This document shows, piece by piece, positions 36,870 through 47,900 of a stretch of 64,000 nucleotides of DNA; the stretch's first letter is position 1; the number at the start of each line of letters is the position of its first letter. The notes below the pieces were generated by a model. The model saw nothing but the letters and a program-made list of their open reading frames with translations, ran no database searches and was not told the origin of the DNA. Origin of the DNA: Nyssa sinensis (lineage: Eukaryota; Streptophyta; Magnoliopsida; Cornales; Nyssaceae); contig CM018036.1 in assembly GCA_008638375.1 (NCBI GenBank), positions 18,190,332 through 18,254,331 on the forward strand, read 5' to 3'. Position numbers and translations under genes: made by a program.

Positions 36870-37284
36870 TGTAAAATTTAATTTAATAAATTAGGGATCT
36901 TCAACTATCATGATAATCACATAATCATCATTGATGCGGAAATAAAATAAATAAATTACATACCAGAATCTGCCATGATGAAAACACCTTCAAAGAAAGC
37001 CTGTAAAAATTGTTTCTCTCGCTTAACCCCCTTTTTTTCCGTACGCCAGAATGTTATGGAAAAACCCTGGTTAAAGTTATGTTGGGTAGAGAGAGGACAA
37101 TTCCTACTTAAATATCAAAACCCTAATCCTACTCCCCATAACAGTAGGTAAATAGGAAACCACTTCCCTTATTATATCTCACTAATTAAGTAACCGTGCG
37201 TAACTTTCCAAAGTAAATAATTACCTAATTTCATTAAACCCAAATAATGTCAATATTATCCTTTCATGTGGGACATATTCTAAC
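36870..37284 (-). repeat. 5' LTR of the copia element
   Basis: Matches 31035-31450 over its whole length, with a few dozen percent-scale differences at most (about 18 by eye). It ends CTAAC where the partner has CTAACA. Confidence 0.9.
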
Positions 37285-37364
37285 CGGGACATCAATGAAA
37301 TTTTGATTACATTTAGTCATATAATTGTTCAATATGCATACAAATGCATACAAACAAAAAGATA

Positions 37365-37395
<31 letters not shown>

Positions 37396-37666
37396 TTTTC
37401 TTTCTTTCTTTCTTTCCTTGGGTGGCTATAGCCTAGAGGACCTGTCAACTGGTGGGAACAAATTTCTTTCCTTTCTTTTTAAGGGTTATGTTCTTTTTTT
37501 CTTTTTCTTTTTTTTTGTTAAAACAAAATACAAATAGGAAATAGAGTGCTAAAACTACTATGAATTCGATTTAATGAAGTACTTTTTTGTGCTAAGCATC
37601 ATGTGGAGCTATATCATAACTATAGTTAGAGGTAGATGATTAAATTAATACTTACCAACTATTAAT

Positions 37667-37706
<40 letters not shown>

Positions 37707-38963
37707 ATTGAGTCAACTGTATCTCATTAATTTAAATGGATTAAAATTTGGGGCCATACTATGTGTCTTTTAATACTACAAGGGAACCAAGTGAGAGAAT
37801 ATGCAACATCAACAGGTAGCATGTCTATTTCAATGCAACCGCATGTTAGTAACCACAACAGCAGGATGTCACAAAAATATACAAGTTAGCGTACGAGACT
37901 ATATTTAGCAACCTATATGTATATTGTCAGGGCCAGGTCACTTAAATTTTTAGAAAAAATAAAGTAGATTTAATATTTTAAAATTTGTCTCCTCGTACTA
38001 GAGTTTTTAAACTTGCATATCCCACACTAAATTTATTTTATAAATTTTTAAATTAGTCATATGGAAGGATAAACATTTAAGAGAAAAAAAGAGAGAGTGA
38101 AAGATGCTCGTTCGCTTTTTGTATGATACTTTAATTGCTTTGTTAACTATCATTCTACACTAAATTCACAATGTGATTTAAGATGTCATGTCTAAATTTT
38201 GATAATTTTTTTCCTTCAATTTATTTATTCATTATATTATGTCCCTTCAGTTGGTGATTTAATAATTAAGACAATAAAAAAAACTAATTATTAAGGGCTT
38301 AAAGACTAAATTGGCATTTGAATAATGAAAAGGAAGATATATATATATATATATATTAATATGTAAAATATTTTTTTTTTTGTTTTATATTTTCTGTTGT
38401 CCAAATCTCTGTTGAAGGGATTCAACACACAAGGATCCTTAATATTAATTTTCTTTCACCTTTTTTGGGGTTAAATAATGGACAGATATCTTAAGATTGC
38501 TTGGGAAACAATTGATTAGAAATAATGGAGTAAACGCAACCTCAAAAAGGCTTTAGAAGATATTTGGGTCCCAAATTATATCTAGTTTTTACTTTGATAA
38601 CACATTCAAATAAGAATATGTAAATTAATTCATATGACGAGAGAGAGAGAAAAAAAAAAACTCTCAAAATGAAGAGAGATTTATGTTTGTTGAGGATGTG
38701 CATGCGGTATTGCTAAAAACTAAGATTTTGAGCATTCTATTATTATTTAGTTAAAATTTTAAATAATGATGAATTTTATTGTTTTGAACTATATTTATAT
38801 TTATATTTATTTTTCTTTCACTCTCTTTAGGTCTTGTTGTTCTTGATGATTTGATTTAAAGTGATGAATTTTTTGAGATCTCTCCGTAGTTTCAAAAGTA
38901 GGGGAGTTTAGAACGAGAGTTAGACATATAAATGTCCTTTCGTGTATATGTAAAGTGTAACCA
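37285..38963. other. AT-rich intergenic with TA microsatellites
   Basis: No gene supported. (TA)n runs at about 37362-37386, 37671-37700 and 38337-38356, long T runs, and a CTTT repeat at 37399-37417. Confidence 0.55.
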
Positions 38964-39364
38964 TGTATGACAACTATGGTATCTTAAAAATAAGGATATT
39001 TTTTTTAGAGTTGTATTAGGATTGTTTAGTTTCTAATTTTAATTCATTCCCGATTTCTCTACTTTTCTAGTTTTATTAGGATTACTATAGAAAATATATG
39101 AATTAGTAGTTTCCTATTAGAATCAATAGTCTTTATTGTATTATGATTAATATAAAAATAGGAGTTATAGTTTCCTAGTCAAAATAAAAATATTCTAACA
39201 CTATAAATATGATGTAATAGATATTTTTGGTTAATTTTTTTATTAATAATAAATAATTACGAATTTTAAAAAATAATTTTTTCTTATTGGGTGAGGAGTC
39301 CCCATTTTACTTGGTTTATATAGAATTCGACGTATTTGATTCTCTTTCACGTTTTCATTCTGCA
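38964..39364 (+). repeat. Left LTR of the compact element
   Basis: Direct repeat of 40248-40653, with scattered substitutions and small indels. Confidence 0.8.
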
Positions 39365-39864
39365 TCATTTGTTATTAGAATGAGAATTCGTCATACTTGA
39401 TGAAAATTGGTGAAGACAAAATAAAAAATTCCATTGATATTTGTTGACGGATCCAAGAGGCTATGTTGGTTGTGGTGGAAGAGTGAGGGCAACAACCTAC
39501 TCAACTAGCTGATCAAGTAAATAAAATTCATGATCTGATTCTCAAACTTTTGTTCGCAATGTCAATGTAGACTCTTCAATCAACAAGAATCACTTCGAAA
39601 GATTTTTCTGAGGCCAACTTGTTAATAAACCCATGCTACATAGGCATGGTGGCTCATTAAAAAAAATGTGCAATCTCTAATAAGATTCCACCACCAATCC
39701 CAGTGTATAGGACCAATTACTAGGGAGTTTGTTGCACAAATGGTTAGTAAACATCAGTTACTATCTTTCACTGAACTTTTTGTCAAGACAAATACTGAAA
39801 ATCTTAAATGTGCGACAACAACTCCTATTCTGAAAAAAGATGAAAAAGAAGGAACTTCAAATTA

Positions 39865-40263
39865 ATGGATCTAATAGCACCTATAGATCCTACATGTTCT
39901 TTTGCGGAAGAAAAAATTGTTGAGAAACAAGAAAATCCCATTGAAGTAGTCAACAATAAAGATGCAGTTGAACTTGAATTGATGAGGAATTATTTTAATG
40001 ATTATGAGAAGATTGAAATTGTAGTGGAACAAAAAGAAGATTTTTCTTGTTTCATTATGGGATTATTATTGTCGTCAAAACAAGGATATAAAATTACAGA
40101 TTTCATGAAAGATGTAGTAGAAGAAATCTTTCAATATTTAATTGTTCTTCATAAGATTCAACTTGTTTTGTCAGGTTATGGACGAGTTCGTGGTTGCGTA
40201 TATCAAGAAAACTCGAGGAAAAATTCTTTTCAAGTGGAAAAGACGGATGTAAGACAACTATAG
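39865..40263 (+). CDS. 132-codon ORF inside the compact LTR element, unknown
   Basis: An open frame from an ATG at 39865 (MDLIAPIDPTCSFAEEK) to a stop at 40261-40263, running 16 bases into the right LTR. It is rich in Glu/Lys/Val and has no signal peptide; one hydrophobic stretch (FIMGLLLSS) is present. Just upstream, 39668-39865 is a 65-codon frame containing GPITREF, which recalls the GPITR-type phrase in plant gag/pol proteins; the two frames meet at 39865. I do not recognise the product. It could be the relic of a gag, or chance. Confidence 0.3.
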   Translation: MDLIAPIDPTCSFAEEKIVEKQENPIEVVNNKDAVELELMRNYFNDYEKIEIVVEQKEDFSCFIMGLLLSSKQGYKITDFMKDVVEEIFQYLIVLHKIQLVLSGYGRVRGCVYQENSRKNSFQVEKTDVRQL

Positions 40264-40653
40264 TACCTTAAAAATAATGATATTTATTTTAGAGTTGTAT
40301 TAGGATTATTTAGTTATCAATTTTAATTTATTCCTAATTTTTCTAGTTTCCTAGTTTTATTAGGATTAGTATAGAAAATATAGAAATTAATATTTTCTTA
40401 TTAGAATTAATAGTCTTTATTGTATTAGAATTAATATAAAAATGAGAGTTATAATGTTTTAGTAAAAATAAGTGTATTCTAGTACTATAAATATGATGTA
40501 ATAGGCCTTTTTGGTTAAGTTTTTTTTTTATCAATAATAAGTAATTACGAATTTAAAAAAAATTATTTTCTCTTATTGTGTGAGGAGTTCCCATGTTACT
40601 TGATTTTTAAAGAATTAGAGAAATATCATTCTCTTTCACGTTTCCGTTTTACA
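40248..40653 (+). repeat. Right LTR of the compact element
   Basis: Direct repeat of 38964-39364. Confidence 0.8.
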
Positions 40654-41049
40654 TTGTATAATAGAAACACATAATTTTATCTAGGTGTATAGATATTATA
40701 TACAAAAGCAAATATCTAATTTTTAAATTAAAATAATGTGTGTTTCTTCTTTATACATACAAATAACAATTTTAGAACTAAATTAATGGCTAAAGTAATT
40801 TTTGAAGTTACTAATTTTTTCAATATTTGAGAATTTAAGTTTTATGAATAATTTATTTATAGCTACTAATTTTATTTATGTTAATTAAAAATTATTTATT
40901 TTTTATTTGAGTCAATTAAATAAAACTTATATATTTTAGATTTTTTTTTTTAATTTTTACTTGGCCCTTACTATATTCGAAGTTGAAAATTATTTTCCTT
41001 ATGGGACTATTACTTTGTGTTTGTGTCGGATTTGGATTTAGTTTATTTT

Positions 41050-42440
41050 ATATGTGTGTGTGTGTGTGTGGTAGTGGTATGGCCGAATGTGAGTTAGATG
41101 GTGTGGCTAAAATAAAGTGATAGTCGTGACTCGTGCGAGAGTGAGTAAGCTGCTGTAAGCATGTAATCAAGAGAGAGAAATTGACTGCCGCATGGAATTT
41201 TAATAAAAGTTGAGTAATCAATTCCAATGCTTCACCATTAAGATTTGGGTTTTCTCCTTTCATTGCTCTTCTTTATTGTTCTACCTACAATTAGTATCAG
41301 ATATTATTTTGGGTTTAATAATTATTATCAGAACAATTTTAGATTTAATTATTGGTAATAGAGTGATTTTAAATTTAATAGTTGGTATCAGAACTATTTC
41401 TGATCCAACATTTGGTATTAGAGTCTTGTCTCGATCTTGAGATAATTTATTAAAATTTTGAAAAATTAAAGTTTAGTCTCGTTTCTAGGATTATTGTAAA
41501 AAGTTGCATTTTCTTGTGTTGCTCAAGATTGTAGTCTTGATTGGTTTTTGGGAATAGCCATTTGATTGAGATTCCATAGTTGTTCGGATAGGAGAAAAGT
41601 TCATGTCGTTGCTGCACAAATAATTGTGAAGAAAAAAAGTTATGGTTTAATCGACAGTGAAGCCAACTTAATCAGATTGAAGTACCAAAAAAGGAGTAAT
41701 CAAATTTTATCCAAGCTTAGGTATGACATTTAATAAATTGTTGATTTTAAATTATAATTAATGGACAAAAGATTGAGATTTTGAGAATTTGTGGTTATAA
41801 TATTTATGAGTGGTCACATCAAGTTATAGTTTATCTAAAATCTTGTGATGTCTATGATGTTGTATCTGATATCACACTGAAACATTTACCAAAAGAGGTT
41901 TATCAAAAGAAATTTAAATAATTTTATCAAATAATAAAGAAAACAATAACTTGGGCTTATCGAACTACTTGGATTTGCAAACAAAACTATCTATCACCAC
42001 TTAAGTTTTGGTTTGATTTTATCTGGGCATATAAAAATTTGTAAAATTGTCATAAATCTTCAATAGATAGATATTGGGTAGTTGACTTTGAAAAAGAAAA
42101 GTTTGATGGAAATAAAGTGACTAATAGTTCAAAATTATTTTTTAAATTTATCCTAATTTTTTGTGATTTATATAATGTGTTAAATTTAGATTCATATAAC
42201 ATTGATTGCTTTGTTGTTAATTCTGATGAAGAAAAGAATAATTTTGAAGAAGAAAATATTTTGGAAGTTGGAAGAAAATAATTGTGAGGTTGAAAGTTTG
42301 ATTTTGATTCATAAAGATGAAAATCTGAAATTATTGAAAATTCTTTTTTGAATAATTGGGAGATGTTGATGAATTGTTTCAGTAGATTACTAATTTGAGA
42401 AGGAAGAGAAATTTTCAGTTAGTAAAATTGAACCAATTGA
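41050..42440 (+). mobile_element. 5' end of another LTR retroelement with decayed gag-like frame
   Basis: A presumed LTR ends at CTACCTACA (41288) and is followed at once by a run of primer-binding-site-like motifs. From about 41776 a plus-strand frame reads EILRICGYNIYEWSHQVIVYL with later stops, reminiscent of a copia gag N-terminus (a Tyr/Trp-containing block before 'YL'). Farther on are acidic segments near 42230. The LTR start and any 3' LTR are not identified. A (TG)n run lies at 41053-41070. Confidence 0.4.
41291..41422 (+). repeat. Five tandem primer-binding-site-like motifs, 30-bp period
   Basis: Cores at 41291 (TTAGTATCAGA), 41322 (TTATTATCAGA), 41352 (TTGGTAATAGA), 41382 (TTGGTATCAGA) and 41412 (TTGGTATTAGA) are spaced 31, 30, 30 and 30 bp. 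Intervening sequence (ATTTTAGATTTAAT-like) is also repeated. Each core is close to TTGGTATCAGAG, the initiator-Met PBS, and the array begins right after an LTR-like terminus. Confidence 0.8.
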
Positions 42441-42500
42441 AGATTTAGAAATTTTCAGTTAGTAAAATCACAAATGGAGTTTTATGTGTATTATGCTTGA

Positions 42501-43369
42501 TATTGTAAATGACATGCAAGATTTTTGTGAAATTGCTTGAAAGAATCATTTGATGTGAAATTATGAAAAATTGATGAAGTTATTTGAATGCTAAACCCTT
42601 ATAATGAAAATATGATGAATTATGAACACAAATATGAATGATAAGCCCTTGAAAGTGTGAGAATGAATACTTAGAAAATGATGAACATGAGACTACGAAT
42701 GGGTACGTTGATTGTGTGATTTTGAGCGTGGTGAGATTGCGCTTATTCGGGATTTTGATTAGTGTTCGAGATGGTATCTCCTTTCGACTTACGAGTTGTA
42801 AACCCGCGCAAGTGGTCATATGTCTCCATCGGATTAGTAGCCCGTAAAGCACACAAGGCTTACCGGAGGCTGACTAAGAATATAGTATTGGGATTGAAAT
42901 TTGAGATAATGGAATGAAGATTTTGATAAGTTGAATGAAACTGAATAAATGAAGTCCTAAATTGTTTGTTCATGTATATTGTTTCATTAGACAATATTCT
43001 TCTTTCATGGTTATATACTTTGATATGTTAATAGCTTAACTATCTCTTGAATTTCTTGCTTTGTTAATGATGCATGCTTGATGAACACTTGATTGCCACT
43101 ACACGTGCAGAAGCATACATGCCATCACATTTTCTTACCCATGTTTAGATTTCCTTCTACTGGAGTTATTAAACTAACCCATACTAGATGCAGGAGCTGG
43201 CAAAGAGAAGGCCACTATTTGAATAACACTCTTGAAGCTATTTTTGGAAAGACTACATTTTTGTGTGCACTTGGATGACCCCCCTTATGTGAAGGCTTGT
43301 AATGACTTTTATTTTTGAACAAAATTAAACATGTGTATACTTGTGATGGGTCACGTTTTTGGGGTAACA
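42501..43369 (-). mobile_element. Short TGTCAC-family LTR (copy F)
   Basis: On the minus strand it starts TGTTACCCCAAAAACGTGACCC and follows copy E block by block: the CATCTAGTATGGGTTAGTT block, then GCTTTACGGGCTACTAATCCG and CGCAATCTCACCACGCTCAA. It is flanked on both sides by CTTGA (42496-42500 and 43370-43374), a perfect 5-bp duplication, although the left terminus (TATTGTAA) is not a clean TG...CA end. It is 869 bp and non-coding. Confidence 0.65.
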
Positions 43370-43374
43370 CTTGA

Positions 43375-44780
43375 AAGACTATTGTAAGCTATTTTGGAAA
43401 ATATCATCATTTTTGTATATTTGACTACCATGAATTTTTTGGTAAGCTTGTTGATTGTATATTCCATATGAATTGTATCTAGAATAGGTTTGAACTCTAA
43501 TGATTATGTTGATGTAATTATGGTCAAGCATTTGACTATCTTATGATCCCTTTTGGATTTATGGAAAATAAAATTTGCATAAAACTTAGTATATTTATTG
43601 TTATTTTTTAATGTATGAAATCTCATGAAATTGATACTAAAAATATGAAAAAATATTTAATATATATTTGAAAACCATTAGAGTTGAAAAGGGAACCAAA
43701 ATAACTTGAAAAAGTCATAAGAAAACAAGTAATGGATTAGTACCACTAGTTGACCGTACTATTCACTAATTGACTGGTTAATTTACACTTGCATCACTTT
43801 GTTTTTTTCAACAGACCGGTTGATGGTACTGTTCATCGGTTGGTCGGTCTGGCCATTTTTTTTCTCCTTCCTTTTCAAGCTTTGTTGGGGTTGTTTTAAG
43901 GGACTTTTAATGCCATCAGGTTTTAGAAACTGGGTCATGACAAGATTGAAACCAACATCCCATTCTATTCATAAACGGCCCAATCCTCCTTACTGCCATC
44001 TGTAAATTGATTAAAAACTAATATAGTATTGGGCTTAATACCATCCGAAATTGAGACACCAATTTTACCATCAATAGCCCAGTTCACTATATTATTTTCC
44101 AAAGGCCCATTATCATGAAAACAATTGGGCCTATAACTATCATTAGACTTAATACAATTCATATCTTTCCCACTTCACCTTCAAAATTCAAATCTGGCAA
44201 TATTCTCTCAATTAATGCAGCTAAACCCCTACCGACCTCCTCCATTCCCATAAAGACTCTTCCTCTTCCATTGGGACTATCAAACTCTCCCAAAATAAAG
44301 GTATGATTTTGAAGGTCCACTCCATCTGCTACGCTGTTATCTACCCCATAAATTGGTAAATGAACAACTTCCACATCATCTTAGAGCTCCACATCATCAT
44401 ATTCCCTAGTAACCAAAATCGAGGTATGATTTTTATTCTTTCTTTTTCATCTTCTACTTGACCATATGTGTATTTGTCACTAGTACTCCTCCGGTACCCT
44501 TTTTTCTAACTTGGTTTTCTACTAATCTTCGGTTTTCTACCATACATAGAAATCTAAATGAATGAAAGTGATATCACTCTACTTGAATCTTTTATTTTTT
44601 TTTTAAATTATCCCATTCAAATGAGATATTATAAATATTATGTGTGTGTGTAATTTTATTAGCACAAATTCAAAATTCGTTGTTGTTGATAATGTCCTAA
44701 AAAAAAAAATTGGATAAAGACTCACATAGTCTACTAAGACAGTGATGGTTGACATTGCAAAACCTCATGATATTAATGTT
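43375..44780. other. Intergenic, weak open frames only
   Basis: Two minus-strand frames (44374-44159 and 44162-43965) overlap and could be one broken reading (VFMGMEEVGRGLAALIERIL; NNIVNWAIDGKIGVSISDG). I do not recognise a family. They may be transposon remains. Otherwise AT-rich sequence. Confidence 0.35.
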
Positions 44781-44892
44781 AAAATAAGTAAAACACAAGT
44801 GTTTGATAGCACAATTCATAGCAACATTGATCAGATAAAATAAGTAAAACATAAGTGTTTGATAGCACAATTTATATCAACATTGATCAGAT
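44781..44892. repeat. 56-bp perfect-spacing tandem duplication
   Basis: AAAATAAGTAAAACA(C/T)AAGTG... GATCAGAT occurs at 44781-44836 and 44837-44892 with only a few substitutions. It lies 95-205 bases beyond the stop codon of the ankyrin gene, so it may fall in or just past its 3' UTR. Confidence 0.85.
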
Positions 44893-44941
44893 AGCTTCAT
44901 ATATATTACAAAAGAACACAACATAAGACCATAGCTAATTT

Positions 44942-44947
44942 TTATTA
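44942..44947 (-). terminator. Polyadenylation signal candidate of the ankyrin/PGG gene
   Basis: AATAAA on the minus strand about 40 bases after the stop codon, a usual place for a plant poly(A) signal. Confidence 0.5.
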
Positions 44948-44986
44948 TACGTACTTGAAGAACTTTTGAGTGGATTTGTGCTTGTT

Positions 44987-47900
44987 TTAGGGAAACAATC
45001 GTTTACGGGAGTGAAAGAGAAAGCAAGAACCAAATGTTGAACGGATTATATCAACCAAGAGGAAACAATTTAGATAAATAAATACGATTGGCACGAAAGC
45101 AAATAAACTAAAAAGAACAAGGACATGTGCCAATCTATGACGAGAAGAAAGAACAAATGTTGCGCAGAAAGCTATCATCATTGCAGCAATTGAGATGAAG
45201 AGTGTGGTGACACCTATCATCAACCGAAGGGGTAGTGACTGGAGAAAATCGTTTTCTTCATAACGTGAGGTGAGGATGGACAAAAACATTAGTATTGAAG
45301 TTGAAGAGGAGAGCATGGCTATTTGCTCTGATACAGAAAATACCATAAAGAACCTCTCATTCAGTAAAATGGGTGTCCCTGTAGTATTATCGTTACCACC
45401 TGGTACAGTAAAGAATGTGGTGAATACTACTGTGGCAATTATTGTTGCGACAAGCATACACGAGTTTGCAGTAGTCTTCATCCACTGTTCTCCTTCCTTC
45501 ATCAACTCTTTGTGCTCCGCCATGAACAAATCATGTGGTGCTTGCCCCTCATTCTTATTTTCCTTATTCTTATTTTTCATATCTCTATATGAAGGTTGGA
45601 CTATCTTTTCCACCGCCTATCATCAATTTTATAAAAACATTATCAAGAAAAGTTCACAAAAACGTAATAAAATCAATTTGAAGGTGGCCAGTTTTGTCCT
45701 GCCCATTTATCAAATAAATAGATAAAAGAAAATCAAATTTTAAAATTTGTCAAATCAAGCTACAACATTTAGACAGCAAGAAGAATGTCTAAGAACTAGA
45801 AAAATTTACCTTATACCAGGCCAGTTCTCGTTGCATTTGAAGAGCTGCCCCTGATACAACATTGATTTGATTTGGAAGCGCTAGCGTGGCAGCTAAATGC
45901 AACATATTGTTATCATCTTCTGGATCTCTATAGGTCGCTATCAATTCCTTGAGCGACCCTATCTCATATATCAAATTAAAGATATGCTCATGGCGATTCA
46001 GAACTGCAATATGAAATATGCTTTGCTTCTTGTCGTTTACCTTCAATATAAAATCAGGATAAGAGCGAAGAAGCTGAACCAAGAATATGTCATTTCCCCG
46101 TTCAGCTGCAACAAAAAGTAATGGGACAATACTTTCAGTTATGTTTGAGATCTCCATGTCTTCCTGTGGTATAACTTGGCCCCAAAGACATTCAAGTAGC
46201 TCAAGGTATTTGGTTTTCAACTTTTGATTGTGGCCTGCCAAGGAAATCAACTCAACTATAAGAATAGTAATAATTAGAGTCTGATGCATGTCTACACAAA
46301 AAAATGTCGATTCAATTAGAATCCTAGGACTAAGAATTACGGAATAGAATATCAAAAACAATCTAGTAAATATTTTATGACTCTAAAAGAAAAAAAAAAA
46401 CAAAGAAAGTGAAAATTAAAAAGAAAAGAAGAGAAAACTACATTCCTTTTGAATATGAACACTAGTTAAAATTATTTATTTATATATATATATAGACACA
46501 CATTAGAAATTACCGTCCTACATCGAATACAAAACGAATGGTGGAAGAGATGGAAACTTATAGATGCAAAATGAAAGCTTTGAGAAATTGGAGCTTATAG
46601 AAAAATGGCATCGTAATTTATTAATTTTAGTTTAAATTATTTTAAAAAGTTTTTGGGCTGGAATTGTCGCAAAATATTCAGTCAAATATTCGACGACAAT
46701 GGCAATTTTGTAAATAACTCAAGAATTAAGAACAAAATAGCAAACACATTCAATGGCAGTTGTGTAACTAACTCAACAATGTAAAACAAAATAATAAATT
46801 AAGATAAAGAAGCACCTCGACGAAACCCCTCATTTTTATATTAAATACTAACAGATTTCCTTTGTTTTTTTTTAAAAAAAAGAAAAACTTGTTTGGTTGG
46901 TGTGGCAAAGTCTTCAGCTAGACATTCAATGGCAATTTTGTAAATAACTCAACATTTAGAACAAAATAACAAATACATTCAATGAAAATTTTTTAAATAA
47001 CAAAAATAAATCGGAATAAAATAGTAAATTAAGAAAAGGAACCACGTTAACAAACCCTCGTCTCTAAATTAAGTAATAGATTAAAAAATTTGTAACATTT
47101 GTTGTGTTGATATTGTAAAATCTTTGGTCAGAAATTCAATGGCAATCACAATTATTTTGTAAATAATTCAACAATTCTGAATAAAATAATAAATCTATCA
47201 ATTGTATTTTCGTAAATAACTTAAAAATTCATAATAAAACAGTAGATTAATATAAGCAAGCACGTCAAAGGAACCCTTGTTTTACACTTAATTAGTAATT
47301 GGATTGGTGTGGCAAAATTCTTAGTTAGACATTAATTCAATGGCAATGGTAATTTTGTAAATAATTTGAAAATTTAGAACAAAATAGAAAATACACGCAA
47401 TGGCAATTTTGTAAATAACTCAACAATACATATAACAAAATAGTAAATTAGGATCTACAATTCATATATATATACATACATGTGGCACCTTTAGGCTACC
47501 TCCTTGCAAGTCATCACTTTGTAGTTATAAATAAAACAAAAGATCAGACTTGGAAGATGAATCACTTGTGGAGCTATTGAAAGTGTTAGCAGTATTTTAG
47601 TATTGGAAATCTGCCCTTTTAAGGGTTAGCTGTATATTGTTGTTATGTTAGCGTTAGGGTTAGCGTTGGGATTAAGATTAGGGTTTGCTTTTTCTGCTAG
47701 TTTTCTTTTCTAATAATTGCCTTGTACAATTCTTGTGACTCCGAAATCTCTTGTTTAATATAAAATCAACTAAACTAATGTAATGTAGTGCGTTAAGATT
47801 TTTCGACTTCTTACTTTCTCATGTCTTTTATTTTATTTTACTAAATTTAATAAAAAGAAAAGAAAACAACTTTCAAATATAGATTGAATACTTTAAGAAC

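Larger units (their letters stand above)
31035..37284 (-). mobile_element. Ty1/copia LTR retrotransposon, nearly full length, inactivated
   Basis: Two ~415-bp LTRs (31035-31450 and 36870-37284), a primer binding site beside the right one and a polypurine tract beside the left one define a 6.25-kb element on the minus strand. The internal order is gag, protease, integrase, RT, RNase H, which is the Ty1/copia order. By eye the LTRs differ at about 18 positions, so the insertion is moderately recent. The coding region has nonsense and frameshift changes and a large deletion between RT and RNase H. The right LTR lacks the final A of CTAACA, and I find no matching 5-bp target duplication. Confidence 0.9.
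38964..40653 (+). mobile_element. Compact 1.7-kb LTR retroelement
   Basis: Two direct repeats of about 400 bp (38964-39364 and 40248-40653) both begin TGTA(T/A)GACAACTAT and end TGCA or TACA. A degraded PBS (TTGTTATTAGAATG, about 39369) follows the left one, and a purine-rich AAGTGGAAAAGACGGA precedes the right one. The 883-bp interior has small ORFs only and no RT or integrase. It is a short non-autonomous element. No target duplication was found (AACCA versus TTGTA). Confidence 0.75.

Noticed and set aside
31020..37295. Target duplication for the copia element
   Set aside because: GATGA before the left LTR has no match in the bases after the right LTR, so none is claimed.
47634..47692. Possible interstitial telomere repeat (GGGTTAGCGTTGGGATTAAG, TTAGGGTTT)
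   Set aside because: Only two or three imperfect TTAGGGTT-like units; too few and irregular to call a telomeric array.
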